A stretch of DNA of 64,000 nt from an uncultured Scytonema sp. (GCA_937873135.1 CALMVQ010000060.1:1-64000); one strand, 5' to 3'. Counted from the first letter of the stretch, positions 47,713-57,016 are shown. The notes: generated by a model from the sequence alone, not told the origin. Numbers and translations: made by a program.

Positions 47713-48756
47713 CTATTTGCTGACAACGCCCATTTTTTCTTGCAATTTCACCTTAGCAGCTTTGAACTCAGTAGCAAGTTGCTCGCTTTGTTCAGTGCTG
47801 AGGTTGTTGCGAATTGCAGCAAACATGCTACTTTCTTCTTGACGAATGTGATCGCCGACAACGTCCATGAGCTGTTTGATTTTATCTTTGAATTGAGAAG
47901 AAGAAGGATTGATCGCCTTAATTTCGTCTAACATCCGCTTCATTTCGGCTTGTTCGTCATACAGTTCTTGAGTGTCATGCTGACCGTAGAAAGGACGTAC
48001 CTTGGGGTATACGACTTGCTCTTCAGCTTCAGCATGGACGCTCAAATCTTTGTAAATTTGACCGAAGTATTCTTGGATCTTTTGGGGATCGTTACTAGCG
48101 AGCAATTCGGTAAACAAAGTATTCACCTTAGCATGATCAAGGCGGATGACATCCTGGACATTTATATCCTTTTTGTCAGTGTTTTGGGTAACAACACTAC
48201 CTAAAACTCCGCTTAATGCGGCCATACCATCTTGAACGCGTGCCCAAATGCCTTGGTCTGCATCTTGCCCGGTTAATTCGCGAACACCTAAGATTTCAAG
48301 AATACCTTTGAGTTGCTCTTGGTGAGCGCGGTTTTCAAAGTTAACGGTATTGAGAGGTCCAATTGCCAGCAGTACGTCAGCACCAATTTTCTGTGCAGAT
48401 TTGTGGATTGTTAAACCACTCATAACTTGTTGATGCTTAAGCAATTCGTGTTGAAAAACCTTTTCATACAAGCTCAATTTAGAGCCTTGCATCAATTCGC
48501 GTACCTTTTTTACCATTTCTGAAATGGTTTCTTTTGGTTCAGCTTGAATACCATACTGACCAATAACAGTTTCCAGAACGCCCAGATTTTTTTGGTCATC
48601 ATTGAGCATGTTCTGGATGCTATCGCGAACTTCTGGATCGTTGAGTTCTTTGAGAAATTGTTGCTCGTTCTCAATCAACAACTGTTGAAGTACTTTTACA
48701 TCTGCCAATTTTACAGCTATAGCAGAACGTTTAGTATCATCTAATGTTGCAACCAT
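47713..48756 (-). CDS. hemerythrin-domain protein
   Basis: About 347 residues. The C-terminal half is a HHE hemerythrin domain with LDHAKVNTLF, VHAEAEEQVVYPKVRPFYG and DHIRQEESSMFA, the His/Glu pattern of a diiron site. The N-terminal half is helical and resembles ferritin-like DUF domains. The start ATG at 48756 is chosen because a strong GAGGGG Shine-Dalgarno (48766-48771) lies ten bases upstream; a frame from 48786 is possible but that stretch holds the ribosome site. Oxygen, iron or redox sensing is likely but inferred. Confidence 0.9.
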   Translation of the reverse strand: MVATLDDTKRSAIAVKLADVKVLQQLLIENEQQFLKELNDPEVRDSIQNMLNDDQKNLGVLETVIGQYGIQAEPKETISEMVKKVRELMQGSKLSLYEKVFQHELLKHQQVMSGLTIHKSAQKIGADVLLAIGPLNTVNFENRAHQEQLKGILEILGVRELTGQDADQGIWARVQDGMAALSGVLGSVVTQNTDKKDINVQDVIRLDHAKVNTLFTELLASNDPQKIQEYFGQIYKDLSVHAEAEEQVVYPKVRPFYGQHDTQELYDEQAEMKRMLDEIKAINPSSSQFKDKIKQLMDVVGDHIRQEESSMFAAIRNNLSTEQSEQLATEFKAAKVKLQEKMGVVSK

Positions 48757-49164
48757 TTTATGGCTCCCCTCTGGAAATTTATTCATCTCAGTAATGCTTT
48801 CAGGTTGGCATAACCATTAGTCTTGCTCCATCTTTCTTTTGATTGATAGCTGAAAAACTAAGGATAGAGAAAAAAGAATTTCTTCAAAGGATTTTCCGAA
48901 TCTACTTTTAGACAGACACTAATCAAATACTATCTTCCCTCGCCAGATAGATAATTTTTTTTGAGTATTTTTCTAGCTTTACCAAGAGAGCAAGTAGAAT
49001 TCAACCGAGCAAATTTTATGTTGATAATTTTAGAGTCAAAAAATATCTTAAGTCCAAAAGATTAATCATTGCGACGCTTACCACAAAATTTATTTATGGG
49101 ATAATCTAAATAGTAATCGAGCAACTTTTTTGTGGCTGAAAACTTTTTTTAAGGGATGTAAATT
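48757..49164. other. divergent gap
   Basis: AT-rich, with no ORF or named motif apart from the ribosome-binding sites of the two flanking genes. An AAGGGAT precedes the DUF2231 gene start. Promoters of both genes should be here. Confidence 0.4.
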
Positions 49165-49707
49165 ATGGAAACTGAAGATAGAACCACAACACCCTACCCA
49201 AATATCCCAGCCTTTCTGGAAAGTGATAGCAGAGAGTTCAATGATACAGGTGTGCCTAGTACTGTTTCAGTCGTTGGGCATCCGATCCATCCAATTCTCG
49301 TACAATTTCCAGTCGCTTTTCTTGTTGGAGCGCTGTTAAGTGACGCAGTATTCTGGTTAAACAGCGATGTTTTTTGGGCACGAGCCTCATTTTGGCTAAT
49401 AGTTGGTGGATTGGTAGGAGGATTAGCCGCAGCCCTGACTGGGATGCTGGACTTTCTAAGAATACAACGAGTTCGCAAACGTACTGCAGGCTGGGCGCAC
49501 TTAATTCTTAATGTTTCTGCATTGGTACTTACAATTGTCAACCTACTCCTGCGCTTGAATAACCCCGTGTCACCTATATTACCTTGGGGACTTATACTCT
49601 CAGTCGTTGTCGCGACGCTTCTGGGCGTTTCTGGTTGGTATGGTGGCGAATTAGTTTACCGACACAAGGTTTCTGTTATTGGGAACGGTAGCCCAAATTA
49701 CCCATAG
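49165..49707 (+). CDS. DUF2231 membrane protein
   Basis: A 180-residue protein. A polar N-terminus of about 30 residues precedes the DUF2231 signature VGHPIHPILVQFPVAFLVGALLSD. Four hydrophobic segments follow, joined by short loops, including FWLIVGGLVGGLAAALTGMLDF. A basic FLRIQRVRKR lies between helices two and three. DUF2231 proteins may act with heme or metals, but function is not established. The ATG is preceded by AAGGGATG. It stands alone. Confidence 0.9.
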   Translation: METEDRTTTPYPNIPAFLESDSREFNDTGVPSTVSVVGHPIHPILVQFPVAFLVGALLSDAVFWLNSDVFWARASFWLIVGGLVGGLAAALTGMLDFLRIQRVRKRTAGWAHLILNVSALVLTIVNLLLRLNNPVSPILPWGLILSVVVATLLGVSGWYGGELVYRHKVSVIGNGSPNYP

Positions 49708-49747
49708 GTTTAGGTGAGGATTTAGGAGTAGGATCGCTCTTAGGGAT

Positions 49748-49868
49748 ATCCATAAAAATAAATATCCAGCAGTTCATTCTATATCCCTCGCGTCGTAGGG
49801 AAGCTTCCGCCCCCAAGACTTCGCGCTTGGCTTGCTGACATACGGCTGGATATTTATTTACTGGCAAG
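49748..49868. mobile_element. MITE-like element, copy C
   Basis: Left end ccataaaaataaat at 49750, right end atttatttactggcaag. Perfect 15-bp terminal inverted repeats aaataaatatccagc (49756-49770) and gctggatatttattt (49845-49859). The interior cagcagttcattctatatc matches the reverse complement of copy B. No ORF. Confidence 0.7.
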
Positions 49869-49975
49869 TGCCTTATGTGAAGCGTAGAGTTAAAATTTCA
49901 ATAATTCATTGATTCTGAGATCAGCAATAATCTTTAACTCGTCCACATTATCTACTCACTACTTTCAGAGCAAAA

Positions 49976-50386
49976 ATGCCGTTTATACAGAATCACAAAC
50001 TTTATTTAATCTTTTCTCTACTCATCGTTATCGCGATGGGTTTTTTATTTAAGTACTATATGGGTCCCGGTCATAAGTGGTTTAATGACCATATATCTGC
50101 TGTGTTTTACGAAATATTTTGGTGCTTGTTTGCATTGCTGTTTTTTAAGCGTCGAGCGGCACAGAGACAAATACCTATATGGGTGTTTGTTATTACTTGT
50201 ATACTGGAATTCTTACAACTATGGCATCCACCCTTGCTTGAAGCGTTTCGCGCCACGTTGATTGGTAAATGGTTAATTGGTACTACGTTTGATTGGTGGG
50301 ATTTTCCGTTTTATTTATTGGGTTCTCTTTTAGGTTGGTTGTGGCTGCGACAATTAAATAGAAGGCCTTATGCAAAAACAAGTTAA
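49976..50386 (+). CDS. DUF2809 membrane protein
   Basis: A 136-residue protein with four hydrophobic segments and the DUF2809 pattern [21 protein letters not shown] followed by [34 protein letters not shown]. The conserved [17 protein letters not shown]-terminus is clear. Function unknown. It overlaps the downstream DUF167 gene by 17 bases in a different frame, suggesting co-translation. Confidence 0.9.
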   Translation: MPFIQNHKLYLIFSLLIVIAMGFLFKYYMGPGHKWFNDHISAVFYEIFWCLFALLFFKRRAAQRQIPIWVFVITCILEFLQLWHPPLLEAFRATLIGKWLIGTTFDWWDFPFYLLGSLLGWLWLRQLNRRPYAKTS

Positions 50387-50597
50387 AGTTAAACCTAATT
50401 CCAAAACTCAAAAGCTCGTCGAAGAAACTGACGGTAGTTTAACTGTGCATTTAAAATCTCCTCCTGTAGATGGGAAAGCTAATGAAGAGTTGATTAAACT
50501 ACTGTCAAAAAAATTTGATCTACCAAAATCATCTATCAGAATCAAATCAGGTTTATCTTCTCGCCAAAAGTTAATTGAAATTGATTGCGATTCATAG
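50370..50597 (+). CDS. DUF167/YggU-family protein
   Basis: A 75-residue protein with the YggU fold core: [41 protein letters not shown] and [17 protein letters not shown]. No signal or membrane segment. Its function in bacteria is unresolved. Its ATG lies inside the end of the DUF2809 gene (17-base overlap). Confidence 0.9.
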   Translation: MQKQVKVKPNSKTQKLVEETDGSLTVHLKSPPVDGKANEELIKLLSKKFDLPKSSIRIKSGLSSRQKLIEIDCDS

Positions 50598-50706
50598 AGA
50601 AAACTTCATAAAAGTTAAGAGGTGTGGAAACAAGAGATGTCGAGAACCCCTCTTTGGAGCGTCTCTACTATTTATGCTCTTCTCCCCAGTACCTCCTTCC
50701 TACTGC

Positions 50707-51330
50707 CTACTCTCCACTCCCAACTTCTGTAATACTAATGTATCCTGGCTGCGCTTTGACTCGTTCTATCCAAGCTTGAATGGCAGGAAATTGTGTCAAA
50801 TCGAACCCCCCCTCATTAGCTACGTGAGTGTAAGCAAACAAACCCATGTCGGCAATAGTGTAACGTTTTCCCACAAAAAAGTAGTGCGACGTTAAATGGT
50901 TTTCCATAATCCTAAGTGCTGCGTAACCTGGTTCGCGTTTTTGCTCGATGACTTCCTTATATTCTTCAGTTTTACCTAAAATAGAAATTAAAAATCTGGA
51001 TGTAGCAATAAAAGGTTCATGGCTGTTCTGTTCAAAAAATAGCCATCGCAGCACCTGCGCTCGTAAAAAGCGGTCATAGGGCAAAAATTCTGTTCCTTCA
51101 CTCAGGTAAATCATTATGGCATTTGATTCTGCTAAATATTTACCTGATTCAATTTCCAAAACGGGAATCTTACCGTTGGGATTTTTACTTAAAAATTCTG
51201 CCGTTTGTGTCTCCTTTGTCAAAATATTGACCTCTACCCTTTCAAAAGGCATGCCAATTTGTGTCAACAAAAGACGTATCTTATAGCCATTACCTGAAGG
51301 TAAAAAATCATACAGTTTTAGCATTTCCAT
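50707..51330 (-). CDS. glutathione S-transferase
   Basis: A 207-residue soluble GST. The thioredoxin-fold N-terminal half has KLYDFLPSGNGYKIRLLLTQIG with Ser12 a likely catalytic residue, then IPVLEIESGKYLAESNAI. The helical C-terminal half contains RYTIADMGLFAYTHVA. The final residues TEVGSGE are written in a degenerate repeat tract (ttgggagtggagagtagg), so the tail may be repeat-derived. Substrate unknown; it reads leftward against the DUF167 gene. Confidence 0.92.
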   Translation of the reverse strand: MEMLKLYDFLPSGNGYKIRLLLTQIGMPFERVEVNILTKETQTAEFLSKNPNGKIPVLEIESGKYLAESNAIMIYLSEGTEFLPYDRFLRAQVLRWLFFEQNSHEPFIATSRFLISILGKTEEYKEVIEQKREPGYAALRIMENHLTSHYFFVGKRYTIADMGLFAYTHVANEGGFDLTQFPAIQAWIERVKAQPGYISITEVGSGE

Positions 51331-51532
51331 GGAAACAAATATAAAAATGAAGTGGTTGATGAATCATGGATTAAAGTCCAGCATATCATTTAAAATAACA
51401 AACAAGCATGGTAAAATTATCAGAGAACAGGGAAAAAGGTCATATAGTAATTATCTGCAAAATGAAAAATAAAAGTATTATCTGATTCAGGTATTTGAAT
51501 GTTGTAATTTTTCATTAGTCGAAGATAAAAAG

Positions 51533-52273
51533 ATGTGTGGAAGATTTACTTTAAGTCAATCTGCAGAAACGTTAGCCCAAGCTTTCGAGATCCAATCCCT
51601 TCCTGATTTAGAGCAGCAATATAACATTGCACCTACGCAAGCGGTAGCGACAGTATCGTATAATTCAGACAAGGAGCGGGAATTTCAGCAGTTACGCTGG
51701 GGATTAATTCCGTCGTGGGCAAAAGATACAGGAATAGGGGTGAAGCTTATTAACGCTCGCTCGGAAACTGTGGCAGAAAAACCGGCTTTCCGCGCTGCGT
51801 TCAAACACCGACGCTGTTTAGTAATGGCTGATGGTTTTTACGAGTGGCAGCAACAAGGTAAAACAACTAAAAGTCCCGCTTCTGGAGAAAAGCTACTCTC
51901 CTCGCATCCAGAGAAATTCAAAAAGCAGCCATTTTATTTTCGTCTTCAGGATGCACAGCCTTTTGCCTTTGCAGGATTATGGGAGCAATGGGAATCTCCG
52001 GAAGGAAAAAAAATAGCCTCCTGTACAATTCTGACAACTGTGGCGAACGAATTACTGCAACCGATCCACGATCGCATGCCCGTCATCCTCTCTCATCAGG
52101 ATTACGATCTATGGCTAAATCCTCAAGTGCAAACACTCGAACCACTACAACAAATCTTGCGCCCCTACCCTGCCGTAGAGATGAGTGCTTACCCAGTCAG
52201 TACTCTAGTCAACAATCCCAGACACAATAGCTCGGAATGTATTACGCCATATCAGTCGTCAGCCGTCGGCTAA
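51533..52273 (+). CDS. SRAP-domain (HMCES/YedK) DNA-protein crosslink protein
   Basis: A 246-residue protein of the SOS-response-associated peptidase family, which covalently shields abasic sites in single-stranded DNA. Cys2 of MCGRFTLS is the catalytic residue after Met removal; N-terminal QYNIAPTQ and FYEWQQQG and the C-terminal HDRMPVIL carry other conserved sites. An unusual 20-residue stretch (TTKSPASG to EKFK, about residues 111-130) interrupts the usual QQQGK-KQPFYFRL join. A tctgga/tccaga inverted pair lies inside it (51881-51912), so it may be a repeat insertion. Confidence 0.93.
   Translation: MCGRFTLSQSAETLAQAFEIQSLPDLEQQYNIAPTQAVATVSYNSDKEREFQQLRWGLIPSWAKDTGIGVKLINARSETVAEKPAFRAAFKHRRCLVMADGFYEWQQQGKTTKSPASGEKLLSSHPEKFKKQPFYFRLQDAQPFAFAGLWEQWESPEGKKIASCTILTTVANELLQPIHDRMPVILSHQDYDLWLNPQVQTLEPLQQILRPYPAVEMSAYPVSTLVNNPRHNSSECITPYQSSAVG
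51863..51922. repeat. possible 60-bp insertion in the SRAP gene
   Basis: The segment encodes 20 residues absent from relatives as I remember them. It holds tctgga at 51881 and tccaga at 51907, with an inner ggaga/tctcc pair. A decayed palindromic repeat is one explanation; gene-specific divergence is another. Confidence 0.4.
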
Positions 52274-52581
52274 GAAAGGAGTTTTATCAAAAAAGCTATC
52301 CTTTGAGGCTACGGAAGATCCAGGTATTTTACGTCTTTATTTCTTGGCAATATCCTGACTCCTAAAAAAAATGAGCGAACCGGAAGTCATAACTCAGTTT
52401 CCAGAAAGATATTTACAATCATTTACATATAAGCCCTTAAGTAGGGGGGATAAGAAATCCCAGTCATAGCTTAGAATACCAGGATAGTCGCCTTGTCATC
52501 GACATTAGTTAAGAGTATTGACAAACGACAAAAAACAATTAGCTCAGATATATTATTGGTACACCCACTAAGCGCGAAGAT
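52274..52581. other. gap upstream of ycf3 with a solo MITE end
   Basis: The sequence tctttatttcttggcaatatcc (near 52337-52358) matches the right end of MITE copy B. No matching left end is nearby, so it is a truncated copy. The rest is the ycf3 promoter region with no strong motif. Confidence 0.5.
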
Positions 52582-53103
52582 ATGCCAAGAACACAGAAAA
52601 ACGACAACTTTATTGACAAATCCTTTACTGTTATGGCAGATATCATCCTGAAAATTCTGCCAGCCAACAAAAAAGCTAAAGAGGCTTTTGTTTATTATCG
52701 GGATGGGATGTCAGCGCAGGCAGATGGAGAATATGCTGAGGCTTTAGATAACTATCAAGAAGCTCTCCTACTAGAAGAAGATATCATTGATCGCGGTTAT
52801 ATCCTGTATAATATTGGGCTAATATATGCGAGCAACGGCGAACACGAAAAAGCCCTAGATCTATATCACCAGGCGCTTGAATGCAATCCGCGTCTAACTC
52901 AAGCTATGAACAATATCGCAGTTGTTTACCATTACCAAGGGGAGAGGGCTAAGGAAGAACGAGACGAAGATGGAGCAGAAGCCCTGTTTGACAAAGCTGC
53001 TGATTATTGGGTTAGAGCTATCCGCATGGCTCCCAATAACTACATTGAAGCCCAAAACTGGTTGAAAACGACTGGGCGATCGCAAATTGACGTATATTTT
53101 TAG
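52582..53103 (+). CDS. ycf3: photosystem I assembly protein Ycf3
   Basis: A TPR scaffold at the thylakoid membrane that helps assemble the PsaA-PsaB core. The 173-residue length equals the family. The start [25 protein letters not shown] is diagnostic. Three TPR units follow, for example [48 protein letters not shown]. No membrane segment. It is followed by gatC in the same direction after 86 bp of degenerate aatgac-type repeats. Confidence 0.97.
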   Translation: MPRTQKNDNFIDKSFTVMADIILKILPANKKAKEAFVYYRDGMSAQADGEYAEALDNYQEALLLEEDIIDRGYILYNIGLIYASNGEHEKALDLYHQALECNPRLTQAMNNIAVVYHYQGERAKEERDEDGAEALFDKAADYWVRAIRMAPNNYIEAQNWLKTTGRSQIDVYF

Positions 53104-53189
53104 TCCAAAGTCCAGTGGTTATTTGTGATTTGTGAATAATAAATGACTAATGACCAAATAATTAATGACCAATAACTAATGACTAAATC

Positions 53190-53480
53190 ATGATTGATCG
53201 TGAACAAGTTCGCAAAGTAGCCAATCTTGCGCGTTTAGAGTTGACACCGGAAGAAGAAGAGCAGTTTACCAGCCAGTTAGGAAATATTATCGACTATTTT
53301 CAACAGCTGAATGAACTAGATGTCAGCGATGTAGCACCGACTACTAGAGCGATTGATGTCAGCAATGTGACAAGAACCGATGAGTTACAACCTTATCTCG
53401 AAAGAGAAGCAATTCTTCAAGGTGCGCCGGAACAAGAAGGTGAATTCTTCAAAGTGCCGAAAATCCTGAACGCTGATTAG
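53190..53480 (+). CDS. gatC: glutamyl/aspartyl-tRNA amidotransferase subunit C
   Basis: Small subunit of GatCAB, which converts Glu-tRNA(Gln) and Asp-tRNA(Asn) to the amidated forms. In 96 residues it has VRKVANLARLELTPEEEEQF and LNELDVSDVAPTTRAID, both typical. gatA and gatB are not in the window, as is usual in cyanobacteria. The downstream glutathionyl-hydroquinone reductase starts 20 bp later. Confidence 0.96.
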   Translation: MIDREQVRKVANLARLELTPEEEEQFTSQLGNIIDYFQQLNELDVSDVAPTTRAIDVSNVTRTDELQPYLEREAILQGAPEQEGEFFKVPKILNAD

Positions 53481-53499
53481 TTAGTGATTGGAGATAATT

Positions 53500-54474
53500 A
53501 TGGGCTTGGGAATCCTTAAGGAAGGTAAGTGGGTACCCGAACGAGATCAAGAAGACTCAGAAGGTAAATTTGTCCGCCCATCCACGACTTACCGTAACAA
53601 GATTACAGCCGATGGTACCAGTGGATTTAAAGCTGAACCAGGACTTTATCATCTATATATTTCTTGGGCTTGCCCTTGGGCTTGTCGCACAGCTATTATG
53701 CGCCAGTTAAAAGGGCTACAAGATATTATCAGTATGTCAGTAGTAGCCCCAGAGATTCACGACAATAGTTGGGAATTCTCTGATGAACCTGGAGCCATCC
53801 CCGATACCATCAATGGTAAGGACTATCTCTGGCAAATATATACCAAGGCTGAGCCGAACTATAGCGGTAGGGTAACTGTCCCAGTTCTTTGGGATATCCA
53901 GAAGGGTACAATTGTTAACAATGAATCCCGTGAAATTATCCGGATGCTTGATACAGAGTTTGATCATTTGGCTAAACAAAATGTGAACTTTTGTCCCAAA
54001 GATCTGCAAGAACTTGTTGATGAGACAATAGAAGCCATCTACAAACCCATTAATAATGGTGTGTATCGTGCGGGATTTGCAACAAGTCAGTCAGCTTATG
54101 ATGAAGCGGTAACGGAACTATTTGATGCTCTAGATAATTGGGAGAAAGTGTTAGGAAAGCAAAGATACTTATGCGGGGAGCAAATTACTGAAGCAGACTG
54201 GTGTATGTTTACTACACTATTTCGCTTCGATGCCGTTTACTACGTGCATTTCAAATGCAACTTACGTCGGCTCGTTGATTATCCCAACTTATGGAATTAT
54301 CTTAAAGACTTGTACCAACAGCCGCAAGTCAAGGAAACTTGTAATCTTGACCACATTAAACGGCATTATTATAAAAGTCATCCCAAGGTTAACCCAACTC
54401 GCATTGTACCGCTCGGCCCGTTGATTAATTTTGATGAACCTCATAACCGCGACAATTTAACTCATAATTTATAA
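53500..54474 (+). CDS. glutathionyl-hydroquinone reductase (YqjG/ECM4-like)
   Basis: A 324-residue enzyme that reduces glutathionyl-hydroquinones with glutathione. The catalytic cysteine is in the WACPWACRT motif (about residue 58). The C-terminal domain shows EADWCMFTTLFRFDAVYYVHFKCN, typical of the Xi-class GST family. The ATG at 53500 gives the family-like MGLG start; a slightly earlier ATG at 53488 adds four residues. It lies just downstream of gatC; no metabolic link is known. Confidence 0.93.
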   Translation: MGLGILKEGKWVPERDQEDSEGKFVRPSTTYRNKITADGTSGFKAEPGLYHLYISWACPWACRTAIMRQLKGLQDIISMSVVAPEIHDNSWEFSDEPGAIPDTINGKDYLWQIYTKAEPNYSGRVTVPVLWDIQKGTIVNNESREIIRMLDTEFDHLAKQNVNFCPKDLQELVDETIEAIYKPINNGVYRAGFATSQSAYDEAVTELFDALDNWEKVLGKQRYLCGEQITEADWCMFTTLFRFDAVYYVHFKCNLRRLVDYPNLWNYLKDLYQQPQVKETCNLDHIKRHYYKSHPKVNPTRIVPLGPLINFDEPHNRDNLTHNL

Positions 54475-54495
54475 TTCCATCAGTTATGACTTCCA

Positions 54496-54566
54496 TCCCT
54501 AAGGTAAGAATACTTATCTTATTTATGTGCGTTGACAACTGAGCATTGAATGCTTACCTTAGGGAG
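54496..54566 (+). promoter_or_regulatory. 13-bp inverted repeat that masks the GT39 ribosome-binding site
   Basis: Perfect arms tccctaaggtaag (54496-54508) and cttaccttaggga (54553-54565) enclose 44 nt. The right arm contains most of the AGGGAG Shine-Dalgarno (54561-54566), which lies five bases before the GT39 start codon. If transcribed, the hairpin would block ribosome binding. A possible TTGACA at 54532 in the loop suggests a promoter that would bypass it. Confidence 0.6.
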
Positions 54567-54571
54567 ATAAA

Positions 54572-56269
54572 ATGGCAAAAAACAAATTGTCTCTCCATTA
54601 CCTAAGTTTGGCTTTTGCGATCGCACTGGGTGCCTTCTTGCGCTTTTGGCATTTGGATTTCAAACCTCTATGGATGGATGAAGTCATCACTGCCATATTC
54701 AGCTTTGGGAAAAGCTATAACGACGTGCCTTTAGATGTAGTATTCCCAGTTGAGCGCCTACAGGAAGTGTTCACTTTCCAACCGGGAGTTAGTTGTTCTC
54801 AAATTGCCCAAAACGTCGCTAGGTATTCGACTCATCCACCGCTGTTTTTTTGCTGGATGTACAGTTGGTTGGGGTGGATGATTCCTTTAGGAAAAGAGTG
54901 GGTAGAAAAATTGCGAAGTCTACCAGCTTTATCGGGTGTGGGTGCGATCGTCGTCATGTACTTCGTCAATCGTACTGCCTTCACACCATCTGCTGGAATC
55001 ATAGCAGCAGGTTTAATGGCAGTCTCGCCCTTTACTGTTTACCTTTCCCAAGAAGCAAGACATTATACATTACCAATGCTTGCGGTTGCTTTAGCATTAT
55101 TAGGGCTGATACAAATTCAACAGGATCTTGAAAAGCGTCAGACAGTTAGATTTTGGGTATGGTTGAGATGGGCAATTCTCAACAGTCTGAGTTTTTACAT
55201 CCACTACTTCTGTATTCTTGCATTCATTGCTCAAATTGCAACGCTCCTTTCGCTGATGTATTGGCGTAGGGCGAATATCCTCAACAAACGCAAAATCTGG
55301 CTGGCACTCATTCTGTCTATCAGTGGTGTTGCCATCAGCTTTCTCCCTTGGTTGAGGGTAATAGTCCATCATTCTAACCGTGCAGAAACAGACTGGCTTG
55401 CCCCTGCAAATTTCATCGCTCCCTTTTATCAAACCTTCCTAAACTGGGTGCTAATGGTGATTGTTCTACCTGCAGAAGAGCAGCCCCTAGCAGTGGCAAT
55501 TGTCTGTGGTTTATTTATGGCTTTGTTTGGTATTTGGGTAGGTTGGCAAGTTTTTAAAGCTTTAAAGCAGTTGTGGAGTATACCTTCAACACATTTGGCG
55601 ACACTAACACTCTTAAGTTTCTCGGTTTGGGTATTGTTAGAATTCTTTGCAATTGTCTATTTTTTAGATAAGGATATCACCGCTATTCCTCGATATAGCT
55701 TCGTCTATTACCCAAGCTTTTGCGCTTTGCTCGCTGCTAGTATAAGTAAACGAAATTCTAAATTTATCCTCTTACTTGTCGGCGTTCTCAGTTGTGTTTT
55801 CGTTATTTCTAACTTGGCTTTTCAAAAACCCTTCAAGCCTGAGCAAGTTGCTCAACATATGAATTTTGAACCTGCTGTTCCACTTATGGTTGTGATGGCA
55901 TATAGAGACTATCAAGATGTGGCGTTGGGATTAAGTTTCGCCTTAGCACTTGAACCGCTTAGGGAATCTAGGGTGGCAGTAGACAAGGGCGATTTTACTT
56001 CTGTCGCTCCTTCCAACTCCCCACTCCCTGCTTCTCATTTTGCTTTTTTCAAACAATCGCCAGATTTTAAATCTGTTTGGCAACAGCTTTCGCAACTATC
56101 TGTACCAGCAACATCAAATCTGAATTTATGGGTTATTGGCCCTGGAAGAAAACACCATGACTATCCACAGCAAGTAGGATTTGCCCTTCAAACTCATTGC
56201 AATATAGACCCTAATCAATATTACCGTATTGGAGTCCCCTATCAACTCTATCGATGTCGGAATTTATAA
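54572..56269 (+). CDS. GT39-like membrane glycosyltransferase
   Basis: A 565-residue multi-pass membrane protein of the dolichyl-phosphate-mannose-type (PMT/GT39) superfamily. The N-terminal first loop carries WHLDFKPLWMDEV, with the acidic residue of the active site, and later STHPPLFF is a second family block. About ten hydrophobic segments follow, then a soluble C-terminal part (from about residue 430) with five cysteines overall. It probably transfers sugar from a polyprenyl carrier in the cell envelope. A run VAPSNSPLPASH near residue 485 looks like in-frame repeat text. Confidence 0.85.
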   Translation: MAKNKLSLHYLSLAFAIALGAFLRFWHLDFKPLWMDEVITAIFSFGKSYNDVPLDVVFPVERLQEVFTFQPGVSCSQIAQNVARYSTHPPLFFCWMYSWLGWMIPLGKEWVEKLRSLPALSGVGAIVVMYFVNRTAFTPSAGIIAAGLMAVSPFTVYLSQEARHYTLPMLAVALALLGLIQIQQDLEKRQTVRFWVWLRWAILNSLSFYIHYFCILAFIAQIATLLSLMYWRRANILNKRKIWLALILSISGVAISFLPWLRVIVHHSNRAETDWLAPANFIAPFYQTFLNWVLMVIVLPAEEQPLAVAIVCGLFMALFGIWVGWQVFKALKQLWSIPSTHLATLTLLSFSVWVLLEFFAIVYFLDKDITAIPRYSFVYYPSFCALLAASISKRNSKFILLLVGVLSCVFVISNLAFQKPFKPEQVAQHMNFEPAVPLMVVMAYRDYQDVALGLSFALALEPLRESRVAVDKGDFTSVAPSNSPLPASHFAFFKQSPDFKSVWQQLSQLSVPATSNLNLWVIGPGRKHHDYPQQVGFALQTHCNIDPNQYYRIGVPYQLYRCRNL

Positions 56270-56416
56270 CTATAGTGGTTCTTAGTCGAATCTACCTAAA
56301 TATGTCATTAAGCATAGAAGTTTTATAGCCTTGGGGTGGATGACAGCTACCAGAATCAAATATTACTTTATACTTAAAGTTATGATTAATGCCACCGTAA
56401 CCGAGTTAATCTAGCC

Positions 56417-57016
56417 GTGTCTATTCCTAAGTTACTGAAGAGTCAGAAACGATTGGCAGAAGAGCGTACAGAACAAGAGTGTATACGTGATGTTCTTCTA
56501 CTAGTTACTCACTTAGCCAAAAGTGAAGAGGTTACTGTCAAGCTTATCTTTGATCGTCTTTACGATGTTGCCTCAGTCAACCTGATTAATCAAAAGATTC
56601 CTTATCGTCCCCTTAACCCTATAGTCAAATCAATTGCCAAAGTGTCGGAACCAGCAGTCAGAATTTTTGCTTGGCTTTGGTTTCAGAAGAATTTTCCACG
56701 ACTGATTACGAACTGGTTATACGTAAAGGTTAGTTTTACAAATTTGAACCGTAAACCACAAGAGCTAGTTTCTATAGTTCCAGAAGTTCAATCATATTCT
56801 CTACCAGGAGTAGAAAAAAACAGCAGAGAAGAGATTAAACGTCTTCGCTCTGAGGTTAGATATTTAGCTGGAATTTCGGTAGGAGCGCTTGCTGCTTTAT
56901 TCAGCACTATTATCTGGGTGAATTATAGCTCCCAACTAAGAGTTATTGGATTTCCGACAATCAATTCCATTGATAAATGTCTTCCATCGGCAAATGTGGA
57001 GACTTTTAAAAGATAG
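56417..57016 (+). CDS. hypothetical protein with C-terminal membrane helix
   Basis: A 199-residue protein starting with GTG. It is helical and charged at the N-terminus (LKSQKRLAEERTEQECIRDV), then has hydrophobic AVRIFAWLWFQKNF. A C-terminal helix (ISVGALAALFSTIIWVNY) may be a membrane anchor, followed by a short tail. No known domain recognised. It lies between the GT39-like gene and raf1 in its own transcription unit. Function unknown. Confidence 0.6.
   Translation: MSIPKLLKSQKRLAEERTEQECIRDVLLLVTHLAKSEEVTVKLIFDRLYDVASVNLINQKIPYRPLNPIVKSIAKVSEPAVRIFAWLWFQKNFPRLITNWLYVKVSFTNLNRKPQELVSIVPEVQSYSLPGVEKNSREEIKRLRSEVRYLAGISVGALAALFSTIIWVNYSSQLRVIGFPTINSIDKCLPSANVETFKR

Noticed and set aside
47501-47842. 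113-codon plus-strand frame
   Set aside because: Lies over the terminator and 3' end of the hemerythrin gene and reads as a shadow of it.
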